Shown here: positions 19,910 to 29,342 of the stretch, piece by piece
Position numbering within the stretch: position 1 is the first letter of the stretch
Layout of the letters: the number at the start of each line of letters is the position of its first letter
NCBI RefSeq assembly: GCF_000422485.1
Contig: NZ_KE383848.1
Coordinates: forward strand, 320,053 to 384,052
Direction: 5' to 3'
DNA from: Paenibacillus pasadenensis DSM 19293
Lineage (GTDB): Bacteria; Bacillota; Bacilli; Paenibacillales; Paenibacillaceae
Length of the DNA stretch: 64,000 bases
Translations under genes and position numbers: made by a program
The notes under the pieces: model-generated
Told to the model about the DNA's origin: nothing
Database searches by the model: none
The model's input: only the letters and a program-made list of their open reading frames with translations

Positions 19910-22351
19910 TCAGGCGATCTGCTCGCCGAGCAGCTCCGAGATGCGGGCGGGAGGAACGGGCTTGCTGAAGTAATAGCCCTGGGCCTCGTGGCAATGGCGC
20001 AGCAGCAGGTATTGCAGCTGCTCGCCGGTCTCGACGCCCTCGGCGATGACCTTGAGGCCAAGGTTGTGCGCCATGTTGATGATCGTATGCACGAGCGCCT
20101 CGTCCTTGCTGTCCTGCATCAGGTTGCGCGTGAAGCTCTGGTCGATCTTGAGGCTGTCGATCGGGAACAGCTTCAGGTAGCTGAGCGAGGAGTAGCCGGT
20201 GCCGAAATCGTCGATCGACAGGAAGATGCCCATCTCCTTGAGCTTGTGCATGATGGAGATGGCATGCGCGGAGTTCTGCACGATGCTCTCGGTCAGCTCC
20301 AGCTCCAGGTACTTCGGCTCGAGCCCGGTTTCCTTGAGCGCGCGGCTGACGACCTCGGCGAAGCCGCTCTGCTGGAACTGGCGCGAGGAGATGTTGACCG
20401 CGATGCGCAGCGGCGGCAGTCCTTCGTCCTGCCACTCTTTGTTCTGGCGGCACGCCTCGCGCAGCACCCATTCGCCGATCGGGATGATGAGGCCGGTCTC
20501 CTCCGCCAGCGGAATGAACTCCGCGGGGGAGATGAGGCCAAGCTTCGGATGCTGCCAGCGGATGAGCGCCTCGACGCCGACGACGGCGCCGGCCTTGATG
20601 TCCACCTGCGGCTGGTAGTGCACGGTGAACTCGTTTTTCTGGATCCCTTTGCGCAGGCCGATCTCCAGGTTCATGCGGCGGCTGACGACCTCGTTCATCT
20701 CCGGCGTGTAGAACTGGAAGTTGTTCTTGCCCTGCTCCTTGACGCGGTACATGGCGGTGTCGGCGTTCTTGATGAGCGTGTCGCGGTTGTTGCCGTCCGC
20801 CGGGTAGAGGCTGAGGCCGATCGACGGCGTCACGTACATCTCCTGGTTGCCGACGAGGATCGCCTGGCTGAACGTCATCAGAATCCGCTGCGCCTTGCGC
20901 GTCATGTCCTCGTACGAGGTGCCCGGCAGCAGGACGATGAACTCGTCGCCGCCTTGGCGGGAGACGGTATCCTGCCGATCCACGCATTCGCGCAGCCGGA
21001 TCGACACCTCCACGAGCAGCAGGTCGCCCATCGTGTGGCCGAGCGTATCGTTGATGTACTTGAAGCGGTCGAGATCGAGGAACATGATGCCGATCATCAG
21101 GCCGGACTCGTCCGCCTGATCGAGCGCCTCCTTGAGGCGGTCGTTGAGCAGATGGCGGTTGGGCAGCCCGGTCAGCGGATCGAGGTAGACCATCTGGTTG
21201 ATCTTGTGCTCGGCTTTTTTGCGCTCGGTGATGTCGCGGATGATGCTGCTGAGAAAAGGCTGCCCTTCCTCCTCCCAGACGGCGAGCGACAGCTCGATCG
21301 GGAACTCGGTGCCGTCCTTGCGCAGACCGTACAGCTCCAGCGTGCGTCCAGCGCCGGGGACATCGTCCGGCTGCAGCGCCAGATAAGGGCGCAGCCCGTC
21401 GGCATGAGCCTGCTTGAAGCGGTCCGGGATCGTCATTTCGAGCGGGCGCCCGATCGCTTCCTTCTCGGTGTAGCCGAACATGAGCTGCGCGCCGCGGTTC
21501 CAGGACTGGATGATCGTGCGGCTGTCGGCCAGGATGATGGCGTCGCTCGCCGATTCGATGACGGAACGGAACTTGCGCTCGGACTCCAGCGACTGCGACT
21601 CGAAGCGGCGGTTCACGTACGTGCTCGTGAACACCATGGCGAGAATGATGAGCATGCCGATGCCGATCGCGTAGGCCAGCAGGCTGTTGTTCAGCGAGGA
21701 CATGTCCGAGGAGACCGGGTTGCCGCCGTGGTCGTGGAACGACGCGGCCGCCATCCCGGTGTAGTGCATCGACGCGACGGCGACCCCCATGACGACCGCG
21801 GCGAGCGTCTTGCGGCGCCAGAGGTTTGGCTGATCGGCTTGCTTTTTGACGGAGTACATCAGATAGAGGGCCGTCAGCGAGGCGATGAAGGCGATCGCGG
21901 CCGACAAGCCCCACAGCAGCGGATCGTAGCGGACGGTGGCGCTCATCTGCATCGCCTCCATGCCGACGTAGTGCATTGAGACGATGCCGGCCGCCATGAA
22001 CAGCGCGCTCAGCAGCGCGCGGGACAGGCGCATCGTGGGCTGGCTGATCAGGCGCAGCGCGAGGAAGCTGGCCAGCAGCGCCGGGACGATCGAGACGAGC
22101 ACGATCATCGGATTGTACGTGACCGGAGTGGACAGATGCAGCGCGAGCATGGCGATGAAATGCATCGACCAGATGCCCATGCCCATCGAGATCGCGCCGC
22201 AAGCGGTCCAGACGTTGCGGGCTCTGCCTCTCGACTTGTTGATATGGATGCCGAGATCGAGCGTCGCGTAGGACGCCAGAATCGGGATCGCGACGGAAAG
22301 GATGACCAGAATGATATTGTAAGAGCTGTCGAGCGAATGGTGATGATTCAT
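19910..22351 (-). CDS. MHYT-PAS-GGDEF-EAL cyclic-di-GMP signalling protein
   Basis: This 813-residue sensor resembles B. subtilis YkoW. Residues 1 to about 245 form a seven-helix MHYT domain with three copies of the motif (MHFIAM about 63, MHYVGM about 126, MHYTGM about 195), thought to bind a metal and sense a diatomic gas. A PAS domain follows (about 258-380). The GGDEF domain has an intact GGDEF at 467-471 but no obvious RxxD inhibitory site. The EAL domain has EAL at 594-596, LELELTESI, DDFGTGYSSLSYLK and AEGVET. All catalytic signatures appear present, so it could make and degrade cyclic-di-GMP. ATG 22351 follows AAGGAG. Confidence 0.95.
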   Translation of the reverse strand: MNHHHSLDSSYNIILVILSVAIPILASYATLDLGIHINKSRGRARNVWTACGAISMGMGIWSMHFIAMLALHLSTPVTYNPMIVLVSIVPALLASFLALRLISQPTMRLSRALLSALFMAAGIVSMHYVGMEAMQMSATVRYDPLLWGLSAAIAFIASLTALYLMYSVKKQADQPNLWRRKTLAAVVMGVAVASMHYTGMAAASFHDHGGNPVSSDMSSLNNSLLAYAIGIGMLIILAMVFTSTYVNRRFESQSLESERKFRSVIESASDAIILADSRTIIQSWNRGAQLMFGYTEKEAIGRPLEMTIPDRFKQAHADGLRPYLALQPDDVPGAGRTLELYGLRKDGTEFPIELSLAVWEEEGQPFLSSIIRDITERKKAEHKINQMVYLDPLTGLPNRHLLNDRLKEALDQADESGLMIGIMFLDLDRFKYINDTLGHTMGDLLLVEVSIRLRECVDRQDTVSRQGGDEFIVLLPGTSYEDMTRKAQRILMTFSQAILVGNQEMYVTPSIGLSLYPADGNNRDTLIKNADTAMYRVKEQGKNNFQFYTPEMNEVVSRRMNLEIGLRKGIQKNEFTVHYQPQVDIKAGAVVGVEALIRWQHPKLGLISPAEFIPLAEETGLIIPIGEWVLREACRQNKEWQDEGLPPLRIAVNISSRQFQQSGFAEVVSRALKETGLEPKYLELELTESIVQNSAHAISIMHKLKEMGIFLSIDDFGTGYSSLSYLKLFPIDSLKIDQSFTRNLMQDSKDEALVHTIINMAHNLGLKVIAEGVETGEQLQYLLLRHCHEAQGYYFSKPVPPARISELLGEQIA

Positions 22352-22798
22352 GGGATTATTCTCCTTCAGTTGCTTCTCTTTATCTATAACGGCAAAAGAA
22401 CTAGGTCTTTTTACCTTAAAGAGACTCTTTCCATGTTTCGGCGGGCATGGACGGGCCGCTCCCCTTGGAATCCGGCATGGGACCAAGACGCGGGCTTGAA
22501 GCGGCGAGGGCAGGCGGGGGGCTGCTCGACGGACGGGCGGAGGGCAGCGGCGCATGGCCGGCGAGCCGGACGGGGGAGGGAGAGGCGAGGGAGATGGGGT
22601 GGACCGCAGGGACGGCGGGGGGAACCGGGAGCAGATGCAGGGCATGACCGGCTACATGGGGGAAAACTGGGCTCCGTTCAGCAGGAACATGTTTATCGGC
22701 ATGTAATCCAGGCGATGGCTGAGGTTCGGTCACGCCGGTCCTCAAGCAGCGGGCTTCGCTCCCGAACGGGGCTCGAACGCGAGTCGTTCGGGAGGCCG
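22352..22798. other. Non-coding gap with a hairpin after the VanW gene
   Basis: No ORF with ribosome binding site and coding character was found in these 447 nt. The only structure seen is a hairpin at 22759-22794: CTCCCGAACG pairs with CGTTCGGGAG and an inner CTCG/CGAG stem. It lies just 3' of the minus-strand VanW gene and may mark its transcript end, although no T-run follows. The first 90 nt are A/T-richer and may hold the promoter of the MHYT gene. Confidence 0.5.
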
Positions 22799-24622
22799 CT
22801 AGCCGACGAGCTTCTCCGTCAGCCCGGGCAAAAGGACCTCGGGCTGCAGCACGCGCAGGCCATCCTCGAGCAAATCGCTTGGGCTGCCCTCCATGCCGCC
22901 CTCCGGGGCGGCCAGCGCGCCGCGGTCTCCCGCCGGAGCCGGAGTCGGCGCCGCGCTTCCGCCGGGCGTCGGCGCGCCGCCGGCCGGACCGGCTTCGCGG
23001 GCGCCTTCCGGTCCGGCCTCGGGGCCGGGCGCAGGGGCCGGGGCCGCGGCAGGTCCTTCGAGGATGACGGACGGCTGCGGCTTGTACGTGTCGCGGGACA
23101 GGCGGACGCGCGACACTTCCTTGCCGTCTACATATTTGATCCGGTACGTCTCGACGATGTAGCCGGTCCGGCCTTTTTTCTGCACGATCTGCTGTCCCGG
23201 CGCCAGCCCTCCGCTGCGGCGCAGCTGCACGGGGGCGGGCAGCGTGCGCACCGTCTTGGACGCGACGGAGTAGCGCACCTCGCGCGGCATCGTGCCGAAC
23301 AGCTTGATCGTCAGCTGCCCGCCGCCGGAGGTGGCGCGGATGACGAGATGCTTGCCGGTCGTATTGCGGAAGCGGAAGTTGATGACGCCTTCGGCGAACG
23401 TCGCGTCCTGGCCCTTGGGCAGGTAGGAGACGGGCACGGAGTGGTTGCGCCGCTCGACGATCTCCAGGCCGGCGCGCAGCGCGGCGTTGTACAGCGTGCT
23501 CGACACCTGGCAGATGCCGCCGCCGATGCCGCGCGTGAACTGTCCGTTGAGGATGACGGGGGCCTCGCGGTAGCCGGTCTCGCGCTCCGTGATGCGGATG
23601 ATCTCGCCGTAGTCGAACACCTCTCCCGGCTTCATCTCCCAGCCGTCGAGCGTGCGCGCCGTCTCCGAGACGTTGAACGCCCGCCCCTGCGAGCTGGTCC
23701 GATAATCGGTCGAAAACGAAGCGATCCGCCGCTCGACGCCCTCCGCCTTCAGCGACTCGACCGTCTTGGCCGGCGCGACCGAGCGGAGCAGCAGCGGCGT
23801 CTCGCGGGAGGCTTCGCGGCCGAGCTCCCGCAGCAGCGCCGGCCCGTCCAGGCCGCGCAGCCGCGCGCCGGAGCGGGCCGGGGCGGGCTCGGCGGAGGCC
23901 CAGCGCAGCAGCTCCGCATGCTGGCGGTCCAGATCGAGATGCATGACGCTGCGCCCGGGCGTATAGACGACCTGGTCGTAGGAGGTGATCGTCCGCACGG
24001 CGTCCACCGGCTTGCGCTCGTCATAAAAGCCCCATTCCGAGCGGATCGCCGCGTCGAACGCCTGCCGATCGTCCAGCAGCCGCACGGGCAGCTGCCGCTT
24101 CCAGCGCCAGCGGTACTTGGCCCGCTCCCAGGCCGAGCCGGTGCCGAGCCGTTTCAGCGCGGCCTCCGCGCCGCTCGCATCGAGCCGCAAGCCGAGCTCG
24201 GCGAGCGTCCAGCCGCGGCTGCGCTCGGCGCCGCTCTCGCCCGGCGGAGCGCCGTCTGCGGCCTGCGCCGGAGCGCCCCCGTCGCCGGAGCTTGCCGTCC
24301 CTGGCGACGGTGCTCGGCTGCTCGCTCCGTCCGCTGCGCCGCCGCTGCCGGCCGCGTCCGCGGCGGCAGGCTTGTCCGCGCCGAAAGAGGCGGACGGGGT
24401 TCCGTCCGCCAGCGTCACGACGCGGCTGTCGAGCGCCTGCCGGTACGTCTGCAGCAGCTGCAGCGCTTCGGCGCGGTGCAAGCCTCCAAGCGGCAGGCCG
24501 GCGGCTTCCGTGCCGGCGGGCACCTTGTCCTTGGAGCCGTAGATCCAGAGCATCCCCCAGATGGCGGTGGCCGCCAGCGTCAAGGCGAGCACGACGATGA
24601 GCAGCAGATGAAGCCTTTTCAC
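22799..24622 (-). CDS. VanW family wall protein with G5-like domain
   Basis: The 607-residue protein has an N-terminal membrane anchor (MKRLHLLLIVVLALTLAATA). A peptidoglycan-binding type 4 region with a low-complexity Ala/Gly insert follows at about 80-135. The VanW domain contains FSTDYRTSSQGRAFNVSETA, MKPGEVFDYGEIIRITER and GGGICQVSSTLYNAALRAGL. A G5-like domain (VQKKGRTGYIVETYRIKYVD) and a Pro/Ala/Gly-rich tail end the protein. It is probably extracytoplasmic and wall-associated; biochemical function of VanW is not established. It is transcribed away from the response-regulator gene at 24737. Confidence 0.88.
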   Translation of the reverse strand: MKRLHLLLIVVLALTLAATAIWGMLWIYGSKDKVPAGTEAAGLPLGGLHRAEALQLLQTYRQALDSRVVTLADGTPSASFGADKPAAADAAGSGGAADGASSRAPSPGTASSGDGGAPAQAADGAPPGESGAERSRGWTLAELGLRLDASGAEAALKRLGTGSAWERAKYRWRWKRQLPVRLLDDRQAFDAAIRSEWGFYDERKPVDAVRTITSYDQVVYTPGRSVMHLDLDRQHAELLRWASAEPAPARSGARLRGLDGPALLRELGREASRETPLLLRSVAPAKTVESLKAEGVERRIASFSTDYRTSSQGRAFNVSETARTLDGWEMKPGEVFDYGEIIRITERETGYREAPVILNGQFTRGIGGGICQVSSTLYNAALRAGLEIVERRNHSVPVSYLPKGQDATFAEGVINFRFRNTTGKHLVIRATSGGGQLTIKLFGTMPREVRYSVASKTVRTLPAPVQLRRSGGLAPGQQIVQKKGRTGYIVETYRIKYVDGKEVSRVRLSRDTYKPQPSVILEGPAAAPAPAPGPEAGPEGAREAGPAGGAPTPGGSAAPTPAPAGDRGALAAPEGGMEGSPSDLLEDGLRVLQPEVLLPGLTEKLVG

Positions 24623-24736
24623 AGGACCATCCTCCCTCCGACAAGCTGTCTCCTAGATCTATGCCGGGAGGCGGACGATTATATCCGGCAGATGGGCATT
24701 CATGGTAAACTATCCGCTGAAAGGGGCGGAACGAAC

Positions 24737-25552
24737 GTGACCATCAAGGTGCTCATCGCCGACGACAATTCATTCATCCGGGAAGGCATGCGGATCATCC
24801 TCTCCTCGTTCGGAGACTTCGAGGTCGTGGCCGCCGTCGAGGACGGCCTGCAGGCGGTCGATTACTGCAAGGAGCATCCGGTGGACGTGGCGCTGCTCGA
24901 CATCCGCATGCCCGGCATGAGCGGCACCGAGGCGGCCCGGCTGCTCACGGAGGGCACCTCGGTCAAGCCGCTCATGCTCACGACGTTCGACGACGACGCG
25001 TCGGTCGTGGAGGCGGTGCGCTGCGGGGCCAAGGGCTATCTGCTCAAAAACAACGATCCCGAGCAGATCGCCGCCGCGATCCGCAGCGTGCACGGCGGCC
25101 ATAGCGTGCTGCAGGAAGCGGTGCTCGACAAGCTGCGCTCCTTCGCTGCCGGCCTCGGAGCGCCGGCTGACGGCCGATCCGCGCTGCCTGCAGAGGGGGA
25201 AAAGCCCGCCCCTGGCGGGCGAAGCAAGAGCGCGGAAGGGGCCGGCCCCGCGGCCGCGCCGTCCGCTTCGCCGCCGGCGCGCGCTCGGGGCGTGGCGCCG
25301 TCCGATGCGGCCCCGCCCGGTGCATCGCCCGCTGCGGAGGCGGCTCCGCCGATCGACCGCAGCCGCTTCACCGAGCGCGAGCTCGAGGTGATGGCGGGCA
25401 TTGCCCGCGGCCTTTCCAACAAGGAGATCTCGCGCGAGCTGTTCCTGTCCGAGGGGACGACCGCGAACTACATCACCTCCATCCTGAACAAGACCGCTCT
25501 GGAGCATCGCACGCAGATCGCGATCTATTATCTGACCGGGAAGCTGCGCTGA
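24737..25552 (+). CDS. NarL/FixJ family response regulator with long linker
   Basis: The receiver domain is at residues 1 to about 120 (TIKVLIADDNSFIREGM) with phospho-acceptor Asp55 in VALLDIRMPG. The C-terminal LuxR-type helix-turn-helix has FTERELEVMAGIARGLSNKE and ISRELFLSEGTTANYITSIL. Between them lies an unusual linker of about 70 residues rich in Ala, Pro and Gly; the family normally has 10-20. The start is GTG 24737 (AAAGGGG upstream; MTIKVLIADD fits the family). The histidine kinase begins 1 nt after the stop, so the two are co-translated. Confidence 0.92.
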   Translation: MTIKVLIADDNSFIREGMRIILSSFGDFEVVAAVEDGLQAVDYCKEHPVDVALLDIRMPGMSGTEAARLLTEGTSVKPLMLTTFDDDASVVEAVRCGAKGYLLKNNDPEQIAAAIRSVHGGHSVLQEAVLDKLRSFAAGLGAPADGRSALPAEGEKPAPGGRSKSAEGAGPAAAPSASPPARARGVAPSDAAPPGASPAAEAAPPIDRSRFTERELEVMAGIARGLSNKEISRELFLSEGTTANYITSILNKTALEHRTQIAIYYLTGKLR

Positions 25553-25553
25553 C

Positions 25554-26675
25554 ATGAGCCGCCTCTGGACGATCGGCAACAAGCTGCTGCTGCTGCTCTA
25601 CCTGGTCTACACGCTGTACTTCGGGCAGCAGGAGGAGCCGTCGGGCTTGCTGCTGCTGTCCTTCCTGCTGTACGCGGCGCTGAACCTATGCGTGCATCTG
25701 CTGCGGCAGCCGCGCCTGCAGCAGGCCGCCATCGCGGCGGTCATCCTCTTCCTGCTGGCCGTCTCCTGGCTGGAGGCGCCGCCGTTTCTGCTGCTGCTGC
25801 CGCTGAGCGCGTACGAGCTCGCCTCGTTCCGCGCCAGGCGGACGGCGCCGCTGCTGGCCGCCTCGCTGCTGCCGCTGGCGGCGCTCGGCGGCGGACTGGG
25901 CGCCGCCTATGCGCTCGTCTGGAGCCTGTCCTGGTTCAACTATGCGACGCTCAGCCGGCTCCATCGACGGTCGCTCCGTCAGGAGGACGAGCTCGATCGG
26001 CTGCGCGGCGAGCTGCGCCGCTTGTCCGCCCGCATCGGCGAAGGGCAGGAGCTGCAGCGGATCGCGGAATACGCGGGCCAGCTTGAGGAGCGGAGCCGGA
26101 TCGCCCAGGAGATCCACGACGGCGTCGGCCACGCGATGACCGGGGCGCTCATCCAGATGGAGGCGGCGAAGCGGCTGCTGGGGGAAGACCCGCAGCGGGC
26201 GGGCGGCCTGCTGCAGAACGCGATCGGCATCTCCAAGGGAGCGATCGAGGACATCCGGCGGACGCTCCACCGGATGAAGCCGCCGCCCGAGCAGCTCGGC
26301 ATGAGCCGGCTGCGCGAAGCGGTCGATGCGTTCCGCGCCTCGAGCGGCATGCAGGCGAGCGTGACGCATGCGGGCGATCTGGAGCGGATCGGGGCGCTGC
26401 ATTGGCGGATCGTCCAGGGCAACGTGACCGAGGCGCTCACCAATGCCGCCCGCTACAGCGGCGCGTCGGCCGTCCATGTCGAGGTGCGCGTGCTCGGGCG
26501 CTACGTCCAGGCGGTCGTGTCCGACAACGGCCGCGGCCAGGCGCGCATCGTCAAGGGGCTCGGCATCGCCGGCATGGAGGAGCGCGCCGCGAGCGCCGGC
26601 GGCACCGTCGTCGCCGACGGCAGCGACGGCTTCCGCGTGACGACGCTGCTGCCTTGCCCGGAAGCGCAGCGCTGA
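25554..26675 (+). CDS. Sensor histidine kinase, NarL-partner type (HisKA_3)
   Basis: The 373-residue kinase has about four N-terminal membrane segments (residues about 10-125) with almost no external loops, as in intramembrane-sensing kinases. The dimerisation box is SRIAQEIHDGVGHAMTGALI, His188 being the phosphorylated residue. The ATPase domain has NVTEALTNAARYS and SDNGRGQARIVKGLGIAGME. It is the obvious partner of the preceding response regulator. Neighbours suggest cell-envelope signalling (VanW upstream, ABC exporter downstream), which is inference. Confidence 0.92.
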   Translation: MSRLWTIGNKLLLLLYLVYTLYFGQQEEPSGLLLLSFLLYAALNLCVHLLRQPRLQQAAIAAVILFLLAVSWLEAPPFLLLLPLSAYELASFRARRTAPLLAASLLPLAALGGGLGAAYALVWSLSWFNYATLSRLHRRSLRQEDELDRLRGELRRLSARIGEGQELQRIAEYAGQLEERSRIAQEIHDGVGHAMTGALIQMEAAKRLLGEDPQRAGGLLQNAIGISKGAIEDIRRTLHRMKPPPEQLGMSRLREAVDAFRASSGMQASVTHAGDLERIGALHWRIVQGNVTEALTNAARYSGASAVHVEVRVLGRYVQAVVSDNGRGQARIVKGLGIAGMEERAASAGGTVVADGSDGFRVTTLLPCPEAQR

Positions 26676-26768
26676 GCGGGAGCGCCCGCGCGGAACCGCC
26701 GCATGGAGCGGCAAGCGGCGCTTGCGCCGTCTGCGAAGGTCCCGCGCACGCCGGCCGGCCGGGCTTTC

Positions 26769-27043
26769 CGCGCAACTCCGCCGCTAGAGCGCCTATTCTC
26801 GAGCCGAGTTGCTCGGTTTTTCCGCGCAACTCCGCCGCCAGAGCGCCTGTTCGAGCCGAGTTACGCGGTTTTTCCGAGCAACTCCGCCGCTAGAGCGCCT
26901 ATTCGAGCCGAGTTACGCGGTTTTTCCGCGCAACTCCGCCGCCAGAGCGCCTATTCGAGCCGAGCTGCTCGGTTTTTCCGCGCAACTCCCCCGCCAGAGC
27001 GCCTGTTCGAGCCGAGCTGCTCGGTTTTTCCGCGCAACTCCGC
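26769..27043. repeat. Tandem hairpin array 1, family A (52-bp period, five hairpins)
   Basis: Five 27-nt imperfect palindromes start at 26806, 26858, 26910, 26962 and 27014, exactly 52 nt apart. Each has an 11-nt arm like GAGTTGCTCGG, a TTTTT loop, and an arm like CCGCGCAACTC. A 25-nt linker containing AGAGCGCC and TTCGAGCC separates them, and a partial unit precedes at 26769. A smaller CCGAG-TTG-CTCGG stem before the T5 also resembles a terminator. The array lies 3' of the histidine kinase. The 580-nt gap 26676-27255 holds no convincing gene; a weaker hairpin plus T-run is at 27168-27206. Confidence 0.92.
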
Positions 27044-27255
27044 GGCGCGCGGCGGCGGTGAAGCGCCTCTTTTATGTCTGACCTTCAAACGCTCTAGAAG
27101 GGTTAGAAGTCGCACAATGCCGACGCCCTGCGCCAGCTTCCTCCGCTCATGAACTTTCTCATACGCAAAGGGTGAACTTATGCACTGACATGAGGTCGCC
27201 CTTTTTCGTTAGGATAGGATCAACAAGAACGCGCAAGACGAAAGGAATGGGGAGC

Positions 27256-28194
27256 ATGAACGTACTGGAGCTGCGCCAGCTGACCAAAAAATTCGGAGAC
27301 TTCATCGCCGTGGACGGCATGACGCTGGACGTGAAGGAGGGCGAGATCTTCGGCTTCCTCGGCTCGAACGGAGCGGGCAAGAGCACGACGATCAACATGG
27401 TCGCCTCGCTGCTCGTGCCGACGAGCGGCGAGATCCGCATCCTCGGCCAGAATGTCCGCAAGCAGACCCGCCAGGCGAAGCTGAACCTCGGCATCGTGCC
27501 GCAGGACCTCGCCATCTACGGCGAGCTGAGCGCCTTCGAGAACGTCGCCTTTTTCGCCGGCCTGTACGGCCTGCGGGGCGCCGAGCTGAAGGCCCGCGCC
27601 GAGGAGGCGCTCGAATTCGTCGGGCTCTCGGACCGTGCCGGAGCCAAGCCGGACGGCTTCTCCGGGGGCATGAAGCGCCGCCTCAACATCGCCTGCGCGA
27701 TCGCGCACAAGCCGCGCCTCATCATCATGGATGAGCCGACCGTCGGCATCGATCCGCAGTCGCGCAACTACATCCTCGGATCGGTGCGGCAGCTCAACGA
27801 GTCCGGCTGCACCGTCATCTACACGAGCCACTACATGGAGGAGGTCGAGGAGATCTGCAGCCGCGTGGCGATCGTCGACCACGGCAAGATCATCGCCGAC
27901 GGTACGAAGGAGCAGCTCAAGGCGATCATCACCGACATCAAGGAGCTGTCGATCGAGCTGAAGCCCGGCTCGCCGTACCGGCTGCAGGAGCTGCAGCAGG
28001 TGCCGGGCGTGCGCGCGGTGACGGAAAAGGAAGGCGCGCTGCGCGTGCAGAGCGATGCCTCGGTCGACAATTTGAACCGCATCCTCAAGGCGCTGATGGA
28101 AGGCGGAGCGGAAATCCGCTCGCTTCAGGAGCTCGAGCCGAATCTCGAGACGGTATTCCTGACGCTGACCGGCCGCAGCCTGCGGGATCGCTGA
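27256..28194 (+). CDS. ABC transporter ATP-binding protein (DrrA/YhcH-like)
   Basis: The 312-residue ATPase energises the two permeases that follow. Walker A is GSNGAGKST, the ABC signature is in FSGGMKRRLNIACA, and Walker B is LIIMDEPTVGIDPQSR. A C-terminal extension after about residue 220 is typical of drug or lipid exporters of the ABC-2 class. The start is ATG 27256, with AAAGGA 9 nt upstream; in-frame upstream ATGs lack ribosome binding sites. Confidence 0.93.
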   Translation: MNVLELRQLTKKFGDFIAVDGMTLDVKEGEIFGFLGSNGAGKSTTINMVASLLVPTSGEIRILGQNVRKQTRQAKLNLGIVPQDLAIYGELSAFENVAFFAGLYGLRGAELKARAEEALEFVGLSDRAGAKPDGFSGGMKRRLNIACAIAHKPRLIIMDEPTVGIDPQSRNYILGSVRQLNESGCTVIYTSHYMEEVEEICSRVAIVDHGKIIADGTKEQLKAIITDIKELSIELKPGSPYRLQELQQVPGVRAVTEKEGALRVQSDASVDNLNRILKALMEGGAEIRSLQELEPNLETVFLTLTGRSLRDR

Positions 28195-28207
28195 GGAGGC
28201 TGGACCG

Positions 28208-29341
28208 ATGACCCCTATGCTGCGCATCGCGCTCAAAGAAATCCGGACCGACTTCCGCGATCGGAAGACGTTTTTCCTGCTGCTCGGCTTCCCGCTGCTG
28301 CTCATCCTCATTCTCGGCACGGCGCTGTCCGGCTCCTTCGACTCGGAAAGCGGCGCCGTCCTCAAGCCGCAGGTGCTCGTCCAGGACGCCAGCGGCGGCG
28401 ACAAGCCGCTTGCCGAGGCGTTCGCCGCGTTCCGCCGCCAGGCCGAGACGAATGGCGTCGTCTTCACCGACGCCTCGGGCACAGCCGACGGCACCGCCGA
28501 AGTCGAAGCGGGCCGCTACGACAGCTTCGTGCGGCTGACTCCCTCCGGCATGGAGGTGCACGGCAGCACCCGCCATCCGATCGAGAGCAACATCGCGCAA
28601 GGCATGCTGCAGGCGTTCGCCGACCGCTACAACGCGTCGGCGGCGATCGGCGCGCAGCGGCCCCAGGCGCTGCAGAGCGCTTTCTCCGCCTCCGAATCGG
28701 CCGGCGGTTATGTGCAGGAGCGCTCGATCGACGAGAACCGCAAGCCCGGCTCGATGGACTACTACGCGCTGGCCATGACCGTGGCGGTCGCGCTGTGGGG
28801 AGCCCTGTCCTCCGTGCGCCTCGTCGCCGGCGAGAGAGCGCAGGGCACCGCGGCCAGGCTGATGGCGGCTCCGGTGCGCAAGAGCGACATCTTCGCCGGC
28901 AAGGTGCTGGGCAACGTCGTCGTGAACAGCGTCTGCATCCTGGCGGTCGTGCTCCTCAGCAAGTGGGCGTTCGGCGCCTACTGGGGCGACAACCTGCCGC
29001 TGGCGCTGGCGCTGCTGCTGACCGTCGTGCTGCTGGCGACGAGCCTCGGGCTGTTCTTCAGCTATTTGCTGCAAGGCAAATCGGCAGGCGGAGTCGTCAT
29101 GCTGCTCGTGCAGCTGGCCGCCTTTTTCGGAGGCGCGTACTTCCCGGTCTCAACGAAGGCCGCGGACGCCAGCCTTCTCAACCTATGGTCGCCGGTCTAC
29201 TGGGCCAACTCCTCGCTGTCGCGGCTCGTCTATGAGGGTCAGATCGCGCCCGCTCTGCAGACGATGGCGCTCAACCTGGGGCTGGCGCTGCTGCTGCTCG
29301 CCGCATCGGCCTGGCATATGAACAAAAAGGAGGAATTGTAG
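28208..29341 (+). CDS. ABC-2 type permease, first subunit
   Basis: The 377-residue protein has an N-terminal helix (FFLLLGFPLLLILILGTALS), a large extracytoplasmic domain at about 45-185 and five further helices near the C-terminus, the ABC2_membrane_3 layout. It begins 13 nt after the ATPase stop with GGAGGC as ribosome binding site. It pairs with the following permease to form a heterodimeric exporter. The substrate is unknown; peptide antibiotics or lipids are usual for this class. Confidence 0.88.
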   Translation: MTPMLRIALKEIRTDFRDRKTFFLLLGFPLLLILILGTALSGSFDSESGAVLKPQVLVQDASGGDKPLAEAFAAFRRQAETNGVVFTDASGTADGTAEVEAGRYDSFVRLTPSGMEVHGSTRHPIESNIAQGMLQAFADRYNASAAIGAQRPQALQSAFSASESAGGYVQERSIDENRKPGSMDYYALAMTVAVALWGALSSVRLVAGERAQGTAARLMAAPVRKSDIFAGKVLGNVVVNSVCILAVVLLSKWAFGAYWGDNLPLALALLLTVVLLATSLGLFFSYLLQGKSAGGVVMLLVQLAAFFGGAYFPVSTKAADASLLNLWSPVYWANSSLSRLVYEGQIAPALQTMALNLGLALLLLAASAWHMNKKEEL

Positions 29342-29342
29342 C

